Assembly (NCBI GenBank): GCA_907163375.1
Contig: CAJQUW010011531.1
Location: forward strand, 1-64,000
Direction: 5' to 3'
DNA length: 64,000 bases
From: Prostheceraeus crozeri
Lineage: Eukaryota > Platyhelminthes > Polycladida > Euryleptidae
Positions 33,735-46,670 of this stretch are shown here, one piece after another. Below the pieces are notes generated by a model. That model did not search any database, was not told where the DNA came from, and worked only from the letters and a program-made list of their open reading frames with translations. Within the stretch, counting starts at the first letter, position 1. The number at the start of each line of letters is the position of its first letter. Made by a program: the position numbers and the translations under genes.

Positions 33735-34997
33735 ATAAGCAGAGCTAAGCAGAGCTAAGCAGAGCTAAGCAGAGCTAAACAGAGCTAAGCAGAGCTAGGC
33801 AGAGCTAGGCAGAGCTAGGCAGAGCTAAGCAGAGCTAGGCAGAGCTAAGCAGAGCTAAGCAGAGCTAAGCAGAGCTAAGCAGAGCTAAGCAGAGCTAAGC
33901 AGAGCTAAGCAGAGCTAAGCAGAGCTAAGCAGAGCTAAGCAGAGCTAAGCAGAGCTAAGCAGAGCTAAGCAGAGCTAAGCAGAGCTAAGCAGAGCTAAGC
34001 AGAGCTAGGCAGAGCTAAGCAGAGCTAGGCAGAGCTAAGCAGAGCTAAGCAGAGCTAAGCAGAGCTAAGCAGAGCTAAGCAGAGCTAAGCAGAGCTAAGC
34101 AGAGCTAAACAGAGCTAAGCAGAGCTAAGCAGAGCTAAGCAGAGCTAAGCAGAGCTAAGCAGAGCTAAGCAGAGCTAAGCAGAGCTAAGCAGAGCTAAGC
34201 AGAGCTAAGCAGAGCTAGGCAGAGCTAAGCAGAGCTAAGCAGAGCTAAGCAGAGCTAAGCAGAGCTAAGCAGAGCTAAGCAGAGCTAAGCAGAGCTAAGC
34301 AGAGCTAAGCAGAGCTAAGCAGAGCTAAGCAGAGCTAAGCAGAGCTAAGCAGAGCTAAGCAGAGCTAAGCAGAGCTAAGCAGAGCTAAGCAGAGCTAAGC
34401 AGAGCTAAGCAGAGCTAAGCAGAGCTAAGCAGAGCTAAGCAGAGCTAAGCAGAGCTAAGCAGAGCTAAGCAGAGCTAAGCAGAGCTAAGCAGAGCTAAGC
34501 AGAGCTAAGCAGAGCTAAGCAGAGCTAAGCAGAGCTAAGCAGAGCTAAGCAGAGCTAAGCAGAGCTAAGCAGAGCTAAGCAGAGCTAAGCAGAGCTAAGC
34601 AGAGCTAAGCAGAGCTAAGCAGAGCTAAGCAGATCTAAGCAGAGCTAAGCAGAGCTAAGCAGAGCTAGGCAGAGCTAAGCAGAGCTAGGCAGAGCTAGGC
34701 AGAGCTAGGCAGAGCTAGGCAGAGCTAAGCAGAGCTAGGCAGAGCTAAGCAGAGCTAAGCAGAGCTAAGCAGAGCTAAGCAGAGCTAAGCAGAGCTAAGC
34801 AGAGCTAAGCAGAGCTAAGCAGAGCTAAGCAGAGCTAAGCAGAGCTAAGCAGAGCTAAGCAGAGCTAAGCAGAGCTAAGCATATCTAAGCAGAGCTAAGC
34901 AGAGCTAAGCAGAGTTAAGCAGAGCTAAGCAGAGTTAAGCAGAGCTAAGCAGAGCTAAGCAGAGCTAAGCAGAGCTAAGCAGAGCTAAGCAGAGCTA
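33735..34997. repeat. Decamer satellite (AGAGCTAAGC)n
   Basis: About 126 uninterrupted 10-bp units. Most are AGAGCTAAGC. Variants are AGAGCTAGGC (clustered at 33795-33840 and 34667-34740), AGAGCTAAAC, AGATCTAAGC, ATATCTAAGC and AGAGTTAAGC. No insertions or deletions change the register. Every frame meets a stop within 30 bp, so it cannot code. Confidence 0.98.
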
Positions 34998-37900
34998 CAG
35001 ATCTTGAATGACAGATGTGTCAGGAATATATATATATATGCATATATGTTTTGGAGTTATTTAATTGAAAACATATGGAATGCATTATATGCAATATATC
35101 AAATCAATTGCTGCAATCTTGAATATTTGTATATATTCGGATGCCTTTAATGATGAAATGCAGGCACGAAGAATCTTAAATGACACATGTGTCAAGCGAG
35201 AGGCACACGTGAAACAACGCGTGAAAAAATGATCGTGTTGAAATCAAATTCATCAACAGTAACATGCTCAACCAATCTTTAATTAAAAGCAACATAATAA
35301 TTCCTTGAAAAATCATTTTCATTCAGATGACATTCATTGTTAGAACTTTTTATAAGCGAAACTAACGCACTATTCCTGAAACAGCTGATTGAAAATGAAT
35401 TTTCCTGTTTCTCAATATCAAAAACAGCCCCAATTGTTTCTGCATTTGCGATAACACCTATTGATGATACATGTTTAAATTCAAATATTGAAAACTAATT
35501 TTTAATTAATTGCCACAAGAAATGACATATAAAATCCGCATACTCGTAGACTGTCATTTCATTCACTTGTTTAATGTAAGAATTTATATCGTCAAGACAG
35601 ATCCATGACAGACAGACAATATGTAGTGACTCTTCCCGGAAAGGTGTTTTCTTCTAAGCAATGAAATTCGTCCAATCAAAATCAAATGATAGTGAGTATA
35701 AATTGTAAAAATTGTAACAGCAAACTGCTAGATGACATAAGCATTCTGGAACGGTAAGTTTTTGGGTGAGACTTCTTGTACTTTCTCTCCATTTTAAATC
35801 ATTCTATTTCAATCAAAAAGCGGAAGGACCCAGGTGTGAGTGATGTTTCTTTTTTATTTAATGACGGTTACAAAAGCTGTCGAACGTTTTCGGATAGCGT
35901 CCACCAGCCATGATCACGACAAATTGACAAAGACTTTTATAGGTCTTTTGAAAGAATGCTTGATAATAAGTCTGCTATTGAAATTTCATCTCAAATGCTA
36001 TTTTACTTTTTCTCATGATAACGAGTGACGACGACCATTTTCATAACTTAAAGTCAAATTTCGGGACAAAATTGCTAAAAAATTACAAAATCTGAACTCC
36101 TATGCAAATAGGGATAATATGCATAAATCAGCGTCAGAGCCTAAATGATTGATTAAACTGGGACATCACCATCAACGTGCCTGAACCTCTTTTTTTCTTT
36201 CACTTATTTCATTCCAACCAACTCTCGACTTCTATAGGTTGTGCATCCTGCACGATCTTCATAAGGTATGTAAATACTTAAGCAAGGAGATTGCTGCGTC
36301 ATACACCCACTCTCCACCAATGCCTCACGGTGAGTAAGTAGATAAATCTACCGTGACGATAGTCTACGTAAACAAATTGTTTAAAGCACTGCCTAAAACA
36401 TGCTGAAAATGATTTAACAATGGTTCTTTGCCTTTTTGCTCCGATTCCGAGCGTTGAAAGTACATACATGTTTGATTCCTCCCTCTAAACCAGTAGGTCA
36501 TGTTCAAGTTTAAAAAAAGAAGTCAAAGATAGTAAAAACATACATTTTCGGATAGAGACTTTTCAGGTACTTCATCAGGAAGTGAGCTTCAATCTCAAAT
36601 CGACACACACGCTGATGTTGATTCGATTGCTCCTCTTAGTTACCAAATGTGATACCGCCGTCAATTGCAAACATATTTCAATGAGTAACCTGTTTACATG
36701 TATTATGACTGCAGTCGCAATTCTTAATCCAGGTGGAAATCAACAGATCTTGCTCACTCAAAATACTCCTTCGAACCTCATTCCTCCCAAATCCTCCTTC
36801 GAATGCCATTCCACCCCTGGCATGTTGAATTCGTCCCCAGGGAGCCACATGGCCCCGGTTAAGAATCATACAAGAAAGCAGTCGAAACATTATGCAACCA
36901 TATGCCAGTTCGCTAACATCGATCGTGACGTGCTGGGCGCTGAGGACCGGTCTGGCGAATTTTTTAATTAAAATAATTTTTGACCAAAAGTTTGGGAGAG
37001 TTCTTTATCTACACATTAGGTTACATCAAAATGGATCACCTATCGAGTGGTCAACTATATCATGCAGACAATTGAAGGATCATAGACATAATATATTGCA
37101 TGTTTTGAATACTGTTTCAATTTTCTTAGACAAGTCAAAAGGACGATGAACGATCGGAGAAGTGGTAGACAAGTGAAATATTCTGCAAGAAAGACGACGC
37201 TCATAAGCATGTGATCGAAAAAACGAACGACGATGTCAGTACAACTACCGATAGGCAAGGCCTACTTGTTGCGAATCTACATAGACAAAGTTGACGATGA
37301 CCGCCGAACAAGTGAAACTTGTCAGGAATTTTATCGCTGGTCATGAGTCTGCTGCCCATGGACCACTTACCCAATGCGTTGCGAAAGCATCTCCTTGGAC
37401 TTTTCGAAGGCAACGTCCATCCTGAACTTGGTAGAGAAACCGCTGAGAATAGGTTTTGAGACGGAACCATCTGGCATGCCGAAGTATTATTCTGTACTCA
37501 TGCAACACACCAGCTCTAGAACGTCAATTGAATGCAATGGGATTGACTTATGAATTATTGCGGAGTAATCTTGGAGTACAGGCGGGAAAATTCGCTTTCT
37601 TTGTAAGCAACTAAACAGATGAACTACAAAATATTATGATACTCGATGGATTTATTGCATCACGAACTTGCTCTAAATTATTTCAGTATCATGCACTTTG
37701 TTCTTTCTTACTAAAATACAAAGAATCATTTTATTTATTTTGATGTTTGTATTACGTTCTGTAAGAAGCCTAATACACACATCATCATAATTCTCAAATT
37801 TCATTTAAAGTTGAATTAATACTTTTTCTTGAAAAATATTTCATAGAATTTCGATAAGTATAAACTTATTTTTTCATTGTAAATGCTGAATCTATTTATT

Positions 37901-38170
37901 CTATCTATTATTCTTGTCATCGAGTGCAGACGTATCTAATCTGTCTCTGGCGCAAAAACCGGTTTTTGGACATTATTTGTCATTTCTAACTTCGTGATTT
38001 CTACAAACCTGGTATCACTCGAATCCTTGTCCTTCGCTCTTTCCTTTAGTGCCTATTTATACTGGGATATCTTTTTCATTTCACAAAAATTGATAAAAAG
38101 CTATTTTGACTGAATATTCATCACATACAATCATTGAAGAATGGCTGGTTGACCAAAGCATAGCAATCTC
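34998..38170. other. No gene seen
   Basis: Just after the satellite a motif near TGACAGATGTGTCA (about 35009) recurs as TGACACATGTGTCA (about 35181), both close to perfect palindromes. Beyond that I find no coding signature. The short frames at 36582-36971 and 37201-37470 have no recognisable motifs. Confidence 0.45.
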
Positions 38171-38176
38171 GCCAAC

Positions 38177-38865
38177 ATGTGTCTTTCATGCAACAATATG
38201 ATCAATGGTAACTATGTAATGTGTTCGTTCTGCAAGAAAGCCCTTCATGCATAGCGCGATTGCTGTAGTATCAACGCCAATGTCATTAAGTCAATGTATA
38301 GCCTGGAAAACATATCCTTTACATGTGATAATTGTAAATCTATTGACTTGCATGAATTACTGCGGCGTTTTGTTAAAATGGAAACCGAATTACAGGATCT
38401 CCGTCAGATATTCAATTAAAGGATTTGCTTGGATGTTTCTTCAATTATGAATACCACTTTGAACGACTTTGTCGAAAGACGGAACATTCGCAACAACCTC
38501 ATTCTTTTCGGTGTTGAAGAGAATCTGTCTGAAGATCTGAGAAGTGAGAGACTTCTGTTACAAAGCTGTTATCAATACCAAAAGAAAAAGTGAGCCACTG
38601 CTCAAGAGTTGGCAAAACTGGAAAGAATAGGAGACCTATCAAGGTTTATTTTAAATCATATGAAGAGAAAATGACCTGTTTTAACAACAGACACAAACTT
38701 CGAGATTACAGCACACTATACGACTGTCTCATCTCGATTCAACATAATAAAACAAAAGTTCAGCAGGAATTAGACAAAACTTTGTATGAGGAACTGCTCA
38801 CGAGAAGACAAAATGGTGTCATTATCAAACAAGGTCGGATTGTTGAAAAGAGTACCAAACTATGA
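38177..38865 (+). pseudogene. LINE ORF1 (zinc finger plus nucleic-acid-binding protein), disrupted
   Basis: It starts MCLSCNNMINGNYVMCSFCK, a cysteine pattern like the PHD-type finger of CR1-group ORF1 proteins, and meets a stop at 38254 in that phase. Later segments read ERRNIRNNLILFGVEENLSE (the usual RRM-like start) and KVYFKSYEEKMTCFNNRHKL, ending IIKQGRIVEKST. Several frame changes are present. In life it would coat the LINE RNA. Confidence 0.7.
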
Positions 38866-38904
38866 CAAATGAATAACAAACAAATACCTTGACCATCCCT
38901 TTGT

Positions 38905-41346
38905 GTCTTTAATGCACGTTCTCTTTTCAATAAGATGGACGAGTTGATATTACTTCAGAATCAGTATCCCATGGATATAATTTGTATAATTGAGACATGG
39001 TTGAATAACACTGCAAATTACATTTCCCTGGAGATCTGGAATTACGCGATGCATCGAGCTGACCGCAATAGAGAAGAACAACGTGGTGGCATTTGTTACT
39101 ACATCCATTCCGCATTTTTCCTCGGAGATTCTCATCTCAGATTCTGATTATTCGGAAGTGGATATTCTTATCCTGAAAGTTACTCATCATGATTTCAAAA
39201 TCATTCTTGTTACATCATTATATCATCATATCATTATTTTTTACTTTCCACATGGTGGACGCTTGAGCTTGCAAATTGTGAATAAATTACTGGATTACAT
39301 CGAATCAATTATTGATGACTGTTTGCTACGTTTTCCTGGACATATAGTATATGTGGTTGGTGATTTTAATCATTTCGACAGTTCATATTTTGAGTCCTCG
39401 TTTTCTATTTCGAACATTATTCATGAGCCAACCAGACAAAACGACATTTTGGATTTGATAATTCTTCCTGATGAATATTTGGAGTTCTACAAAATGCCCA
39501 CAATACTACCTCGGATTGGTAAAAGTGATCACAATGTTTTACATGTACTTCCTCGGAAGCCTATATCATAAGTCATGAAACTGTTGTGAAGGTATACGAT
39601 TATCGTGAATCTGATCTTCATCATGCATTTTCTTTTCTTGACATGAATTTGACTATATTACTTGATGATTTGAATTTGAATCAATCTTGCGAATTTTTCT
39701 ATACGTACTTGCGTCATGCTATCAATAGTCTTCCTTACAATGCTGTTGCAAGGAAGGAGTCTGACAACCCTTGGTTATTCAATGCCATTAAAGTCATGAT
39801 AAATAAACGATATGATAGACGGAGAAATTGGAGCATGTATTATCACTGCCGTGAGAAAATGCAGAAGATGATTTATGCTGCAAAGAAATCTTGGAGTTGC
39901 AAGTATTTGCAGAAGAAATCAATATGGGATGTCAAAAAATGTGTTGAAGTGTCAATGACAAATGGCTGCCTCAATCAAAGGCCTCAGTGTGATACTAGCA
40001 AGCCTATCACAGATATTTTGAATCAAGTGAATAAGAGTCTTTGCAATCAGTTTGTCAATGATCCCCCTGATGACGTTAATTTTCCTTTCATATTTCCATT
40101 TCAATTTAATCAAAATGAAGTATTGAAATTACTACTGAATGTTCCTACCAATGCTAGTCAAGGTTAGGACAATATTCCCTCATTTGCATGGCCTAAATTT
40201 GCCTCGTTTATCTCTCAGCCACTTGCGATAATTTATAACAAGCGCTTAAGTGCGCCGGATTTTTCGAATATCTGGAAATTAGTAGACATAGTACCAATTC
40301 CCAAATCCACTCCTCGAAACTTAATTCTATTAGGCCAATTTCTTTACTGCCTATTCCCGAAGGAATTCTGGAGAAACAGATAATCAAAAGAATCGGTGCT
40401 GAATTATCAATGAAAGTTGATCGTCATCAATATGGCTACAGAAAAATAGTTCAACAGCATGTGCATTTCTTAACATTGAGGATTTTATAACATCTAGCAT
40501 TCAAAGACCTAATGTGTGTGCTTGCCATTTTGTATCTGTGGACATTGCGAAAGGTTTTGATAAGCTTCCCATGATTGTCTCCTTAAGAAGATGCTCATGG
40601 ACGATTTGAATCCATATTTGATTGCTTTTATCAACAATTATTTGAAAGCTAGATATTAACGGTCCGATGGAAACATTGTACGAGTGACATCCTTCCCATG
40701 TTTAGTGAGGATACCTCAAGGGTCCTCGTTTGGCCCCTCTATTTTCAGTTAGATTGTAAATGAGCCATGTATTACAAACAATCGGCTTCTATCACTTACT
40801 AAATATGCTGATAATGTTTTTATGGTTGGCATAATTTACAATGAAGCTATTACAAGTCCTCTCATTCATGGCTATGGCGAATTACTACAGTGGCTGAATT
40901 AATACAAAATGGAAATGAAAGCAGAGAAGTGTTCGCAAATGTTTGTGCAAATTTCAAATGCGAAGGACTTAGCTGATTTGGGTGTGAACTAGACTTTCTG
41001 TGTTGCGGCAATTCAAGCCATTTCTGGAAGAGCGCCAACTGATTGAAATATGCATATTGGAATATGTAGCCCCCTTTTTATGAATCTTCCGAGTAGAGAA
41101 AGATATCTCATCGAGCAAATGCAATGCGGAGCACACCGAATTGTGTGTGATTCTTCTAACTGCACTTGTGCACATTTCGTGCCTTTAGACTACCGTAGAT
41201 GCATCATTGGAATCCGTCTTTTTCATCGTTTCGTTGAGGATGATTCTCATCCTCTGCATTATTCGCAAACATTTCGTGTGCCACAAATACGTTCGTCGAT
41301 TCGCGACAAATCATTCATTGTGACTATGAATATGTCCAGCCAATAA
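38905..41346 (+). pseudogene. LINE ORF2 (endonuclease/reverse transcriptase), disrupted (CR1/Jockey group)
   Basis: AP endonuclease blocks: NARSLFNKMDELILLQ, DIICIIETWLNN, VYVVGDFNHFDSSYF and GKSDHNVLHVL. A linker frame 39586-40167 is open for 193 codons and ends in an in-frame stop at 'ASQG'. RT traces follow: LAIIYNKRLSAPDFSNIWK, then QGSSFGPSIFS and KYADNVFMV (YADN instead of YADD). The C-terminus (41050-41346) has RCIIGIRLFHRFVEDD. I count at least six breaks. A similar C-terminus is seen at 55260-56310. Confidence 0.8.
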
Positions 41347-43489
41347 AGGTTTTATTTAGTTCATTTTTTCTTGTTACTGTTGATTTCACATTACTTGTCA
41401 TGCTTGAATATCTCTATATGTTACCTTACGATTTCCAATATTGAGGTTTTGATAAATATAAACGCTTATTATTATTATATTTATGAAACGACATTATTGA
41501 CAAACTTACATTGCTTCAATCGAATGCAAGGACAGAAAAACATTTTTGAGAAAACATTTTAAAAGCGTTTTAAACATGTTTTTTCCCACTCTGCCGTGCA
41601 ACTTGCCTTATATTTTCAACATTGCTGCTAAAAAATTTCTTGCGAATCAAGAATGTCTTGCTCTAGTCTTGATATGCAATAAACAATTTAAGCTGCCATC
41701 TCTAGAAAATATTTGTATTATTTTCGTGAAAATTGAATTCAGCGCAGAGAAGCCCACACAGCTTTTCAAGAATAAATATGATCTTTTTCAGTACCATAGC
41801 AATAATCGAATTCATGCTATCACTCATTGTTATTTAGCTTGCATTTCGACGATAGCAGGGGCTCAACCAGCAGCAATCTCAGGGAAATCATTGATTATGC
41901 TTTTAAGTCAGCTTAAATATCATCGTTGATATCAGCAAACAGCCAATGTCATCGACGAAGCGGAAAATAGAAGGTCGAGTTGTGAATTGCATCTATTCAC
42001 CTGGATTGTTGATGTTGATCAACAAGTCACTTTGCTTGTTCACCGATAAATGGAGGGGTCGACTTGCTCAATGTGCCCCATCCGCTCATCCATAGCAGTG
42101 TTTTAAACTAAATTGATCAATAAAAAAATCAATAAAAATATCAAATTGCAAATCCTATTAGCGATTGAAAAGGTAGCATTTTCTGAAAGATAAGACCAAA
42201 AATGATTAGTGAAATATGACTAAAATTTTTCAAAAAATTGTGCAGCATAACGAAAATGAAGATTCAAGTGTAGATTAACGAAGAAAAGAATGTAGCGTTA
42301 TTAAGAAAACACCCAAAAAAGAAAGTGTAATGAAAGTGAAAGTGAATACAAAGGAAAAGCTCCATCAGTCTTATACATGTAGAAGCACATTTGATACAGA
42401 AATATTAACTTAAGATAATTCAAGAGAAGAAAAAGACCAATATCGTCCACTTCTATTCCTTTGAAAAAGCAACCATGGACTCTTCGCATATGTATAACAC
42501 CTGGACTGTCAGTCAGACAAAATTCAAAATTTATGCGCAGCGCCTACATCAGAGTCCTACATTCATTTTATTAGCTACTTTGTCGCAATGTCAGATGACG
42601 AAATGTGAACGATTTTTTTCATAAATATTTAATAAAGAGCGCAAGGCACACAAAAGTGATGCTGAAGTGAAAATCCGACTTATTGTGTCAAACCACGGTT
42701 GGGCGCGTTTTCGAAATTCAAGGATTCGTCTATTCGGTGGATTCGCATAAATCGCATAATACTACAGAAAATAATAGTGAAATATTCTAAAGCTAGCTTT
42801 TTTTAGTTAAAATTAAAACAAACATTTTATAAAATTTCGCAATTGTATCTAAAATAGTCGACAGAATTTCATGAAAATTACAATAGTACTTATTTAAGAC
42901 ATGCTATGTGTGATGATGTTGTTTATTTTGCATTTAAAGTGGCTGCTGTTACTATAAATAGCATTTTAAAATTTAAACAATTATTTTTTAAAATTTCGTA
43001 TTTGTAAGTGTTATGTATAGAACATGCGCAATATTAGTCATCATAACGAGGTAAAAGGTATCTGAGTATCAACTAACATAATTAGTCCACTCGTGTTATT
43101 TGGTATGTACCGGTAGGCCCTACATAACAAAATACTAAGTAGCTATCATGGAACATCAAAATTACAGAACTCCAAAAACCAAATTTACCTGCTCTTCGAA
43201 ATGAAGTTAATCACTGATATGAATGTCCTTGAATATGCATGCAAATGCAGAGCCAAACAAAATTTACTTTGTGCAAATGGTATGTAAAATATGTAGAAAT
43301 CACAACAAGGTGATTGAGAATATCACTACGTGTTGTTTGTCATTGTTAGGGTATGAGCTTATTATATATATATAAATTATTATGATATATCTTCTTCCAA
43401 TTCTGCTTTCTTTTTGTCATTATTCACCAAATCCTAATTCACTTTGCATGGCATAGCTTTAAAACTGTTTTTAAGCTGATTGATGAATT
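41347..43489. other. No gene seen
   Basis: AT-rich sequence. The 127-codon frame at 41546-41929 lacks recognisable motifs and is not called as a gene. Confidence 0.45.
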
Positions 43490-44099
43490 GTATGAAACCT
43501 AGCGTCAATACCAAAGAAGAGTGCAAAACATATCAAACATTGATATTTTAGCATTTTCAACATCGTATCTGTCCAATTGGCATCAAGCAGTTAAAATTGG
43601 TCATGTAACTTCTAAGTTTGATTCAGTAGCATGCGGCGTACCCTAATGGTCTGTTTTAGCCCCAATTTTGTTCTCGATGTGTATAAAATCTACTTCTGAT
43701 ATCCTAGCATCTTATGGACTTGTTCATCACTCATATGCTGATGACACTAATACTTATTTATCTTGTTCTATTGGTGATTCAAGTGATAGAATTTCTATTT
43801 TCAAACATCGCCTGTCTCATCTTGTTGAGTGGTTTAATAGAAATATACTCATGCTAAATCCAGATAAATCCCAACTGTTTCTATGTGGTTTTCGACATCG
43901 AATAAACGCTGCAAATTCACTGTCCGTGGATCTGATGGAGCATCAACTGTTTCCATCCAATATTATGAAATCTGTGGGTGTCTTTTTTTGTCAATGTTTT
44001 ATCGTTTGATACTCAAATTTCACAAATTTGAGAAAAAAATTCCTGTTTTTGAGAAACCTGTGAAGAATCCGTTGTTACATTAGTGAAAAACACGCCAAC
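43490..44099 (+). pseudogene. LINE A, reverse transcriptase part (CR1/L2-like)
   Basis: 43668-44009 gives LFSMCIKSTSDILASYG, HHSYADDTNTYLSC (YADD at 43734-43745) and NILMLNPDKSQLFLCGF, the expected RT palm and post-palm blocks. Upstream, YLSNWHQAVKIGHVTSKF and an ACGVP motif with a stop precede it. The copy is cut at 44099/44112 by a PLE insertion and resumes at 49958. Confidence 0.8.
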
Positions 44100-44198
44100 A
44101 TGATGGTTTGTACTGTTCATTATAGGAAGCCAAAAGCGTCGATGTATGCTTGTTACTGAATTCTTTTTTCTTTTTCCAAAGAGATTACGAGGCCTTTC

Positions 44199-44225
44199 GG
44201 GCGTCACAGACGTCCATCGTCAGGC
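44199..44225 (-). ncRNA. Hammerhead-like motif in the left PLE tail
   Basis: Inverted copy of the motif at 49786-49841: CTGACGA and GAAA joined by a short stem-loop. It lies about 180 bp downstream of the GIY-YIG frame, where PLEs are known to carry hammerhead ribozymes. Confidence 0.45.
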
Positions 44226-44408
44226 AATTGAATGTAACTGCAGTGTCGTACACGCGCAGCACATGATTAGCATTCGATCATATCACGCCATTCAAAAGAG
44301 ACAAATAAAAGAATTCATTAGTAGAAAATAACAAAATAAGACACTACCTCTTAAGACATCGAACAAGTAGTAAGAAAATAAGTTAAAAGAAACGAAGGAA
44401 AGACAGAA

Positions 44409-45128
44409 TCATTCACTCCACACATTCCCGACATGAAACTTAGTCTTGTTGGACGAATTGAAAGTTTGAGACCACAACGATTCCTTGATGATCCGCTTCC
44501 TCCAAACTACATCTCTGTCAACTATCTCCATCATAGAGAGATCCACATTGTGATGGTCTTCATGCACATGTCTCGCAATCTCAGACCTGTCAACGTCTAT
44601 TTGTTTCACTGCTCGAAGATGTTCTTTCTTGCGCTCCTCCATCGTGCGACCAGATTCTCCGACGTAGGACCAGGAGCAGTCTGGTTGTGAGCAGGGTACC
44701 CTGTAAACTACACCAAGCTCCAATCCGCGAGTCGGTCTCTTCTTCACCAAAAGCTGTTGAAGAGTGGTTGTTGGTTTCATACCGACGTGGATGCCAGCTG
44801 TCTTCAGAATACCTTGTATCTTCTCTGACAGACAAGGAACATGAGGAATCGAGCCTTTGATGGTTTTGCTTTCAACTTCAATCGTCTCTTCCTTAGCTTC
44901 TTGAGACCACCATTTTTTGCATTCCTGCTCAGTGAAACCATTCACTTTCAAAGAGTTGAAAACTTCCGCCTTCTCGTCATTGATGAGAGACTTGGAGCAT
45001 ACCTTGAGAGCCCGATGATATAATGACCGGACCACACCTTTGAAAACCGCCGTTGGATGAGCCGAGTTTCTGTGGATGTAGCGGCCAGTGTGTGTCGACT
45101 TTCTGTATATCGAGAATTTCAATTTCAA
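44409..45128 (-). pseudogene. Penelope-like copy, left arm: RT end and GIY-YIG endonuclease
   Basis: A 239-codon open frame. It begins in the RT C-terminus (FSIYRKSTHTGRYIHRNSAH, the conserved 'Y.KPTHT..Y....S.HP' block), then passes VVRSLYHRALKVC. It ends in a GIY-YIG nuclease: GVVYRVPCSQPDCSWSYVG, ESGRTMEERKKEHLRAV, then the conserved E in KESLWSQTF. The catalytic RT core is absent (5'-truncated), so the copy is not autonomous. Otherwise this stretch is open and young. Confidence 0.9.
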
Positions 45129-45132
45129 TATT

Positions 45133-45675
45133 CAATGACGAGAAGGCGGAAGTTTTCAACTCTTTGAAAGTGAATGGTTTCACTGAGCAGGAATGCAAAA
45201 AATGGTGGTCTCAAGAAGCTAAGGAAGAGACGATTGAAGTTGAAAGCAAAACCATCAAAGGCTCGATTCCTCATGTTCCTTGTCTGTCAGAGAAGATACA
45301 AGGTATTCTGAAGACAGCTGGCATCCACGTCGGTATGAAACCAACAACCACTCTTCAACAGCTTTTGGTGAAGAAGAGACCGACTCGCGGATTGGAGCTT
45401 GGTGTAGTTTACAGGGTACCCTGCTCACAACCAGACTGCTCCTGGTCCTACGTCGGAGAATCTGGTCGCACGATGGAGGAGCGCAAGAAAGAACATCTTC
45501 GAGCAGTGAAACAAATAGACGTTGACAGGTCTGAGATTGCGAGACATGTGCATGAAGACCATCACAATGTGGATCTCTCTATGATGGAGATAGTTGACAG
45601 AGATGTAGTTTGGAGGAAGCGGATCATCAAGGAATCGTTGTGGTCTCAAACTTTCAATTCGTCCAACAAGACTAA
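45133..45675 (+). pseudogene. Penelope-like copy, right arm: GIY-YIG endonuclease
   Basis: From AATGACGAGAAGG onward the sequence is the inverted copy of the left arm, and the protein from NDEKAEVFNSLK to FNSSNKTK is the same. It lacks the RT C-terminal block that the left copy keeps, so the two copies were truncated at different points. The last codons are replaced by the Harbinger terminus, and the PLE resumes at 49588. Confidence 0.88.
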
Positions 45676-46066
45676 AGGGGGTGTCACACGGGCAAACTTA
45701 TCGTCCGATAAGTTTGCCAATAAGTTTGCTAGGGGTGTCACACGAGCAAACTTGTTGGCAAACTTATCGTAAGTTTGCTGAAACCGCCGATCTAACTAGT
45801 TAGATATTTTCATCAAACTTGCTCCATTTCTGGTCGCTGATTGGACTGACGCTTATCACTGACATGACGATAATGGTGACGTGTCAGGGTCGAATGATAC
45901 GGGAAATCCATTTGTGTGTTCGCTGTCTTTGTAGTTTAATAAATCTGTACTGAATCACAGATGAGGAAGAGATAGATAGAGTGCATTAAGACTCACACCC
46001 TGATACGGTCTGAAGCCATTTTCCTTCTCTTATCAATAGCATCCTATCTCTGGTAACTCTTCTGCG

Positions 46067-46446
46067 ATGTACGTGTGGTCAACGGAAGCTTTGAGTATTC
46101 TAATGAAAGAGTATAAGCGAAAACCGTGTCTTTGGAAGGTAAAATCCAAACAGTACTCCAATAGACTTGCACGGAGTGATGCGTTGGATGGAATAATCAA
46201 AGCATTAATCGACTTTGATCAGAAAACTTATCACGGACTTGATTCCGAAACAGTGAAAAAGAAAATAGACAGTTTGCGGACAACGTTCCGACGAGAGCAT
46301 AACAAGGTGATAGCCTCCCAAAAATCCGGATCTGCAGCGGATTCTGTGTACGTGCCATCGTTATGGTATTACGACAAACTGATCTTTCTGTGTGACTCAG
46401 AAACTTCAAGAAAAAGCATCTCAAGCCTTCAAGACGATAGCAGGGT
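46067..46446 (+). CDS. Harbinger MADF (Myb/SANT-like) protein, exon 1
   Basis: The start MYVWSTEALSILMKEYKRKP opens a MADF domain. It continues through LWKVKSKQYSNRLARSDALD, KKKIDSLRTTFRREHNKV and YVPSLWYYDKLIFL, the standard conserved tryptophans and end block. Such proteins bind element ends and bring the transposase into the nucleus. The exon runs into a strong donor, CAG followed by GTAAGT (about 46443-46450). The rest of the gene lies 1.5 kb downstream. Confidence 0.85.
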
Positions 46447-46670
46447 AAGTAGATACTGAATGCTGCAAAATACATGTTTGTATTATGTACTGAATACATT
46501 GTACTTGGATTTAGAAATTAAACACTAAAACATGCACTTAATAACTAAGTAAATTTACATATTGCATACAGGAAACTCGGAACACCGTTACCATAACCTA
46601 GAAAATCGGTTTGTAAACAAACCAAAGGAAAAGCGAATTATTATTCCAGAAACGATGATCTATTCAAAAT

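Noticed and set aside
33735-34997. CRISPR array or coding repeat
   Set aside because: Units are contiguous with no spacers, the context is eukaryotic, and all six frames meet stops.
36582-37470. Frames of 129, 70, 85 and 89 codons between the satellite and the LINE
   Set aside because: They overlap on both strands, lack conserved motifs and have no splice or promoter context I could support.
41546-41929. 127-codon plus-strand frame
   Set aside because: Its residues match no family by eye. It lies just after a dead LINE in AT-rich DNA, so chance is likely.
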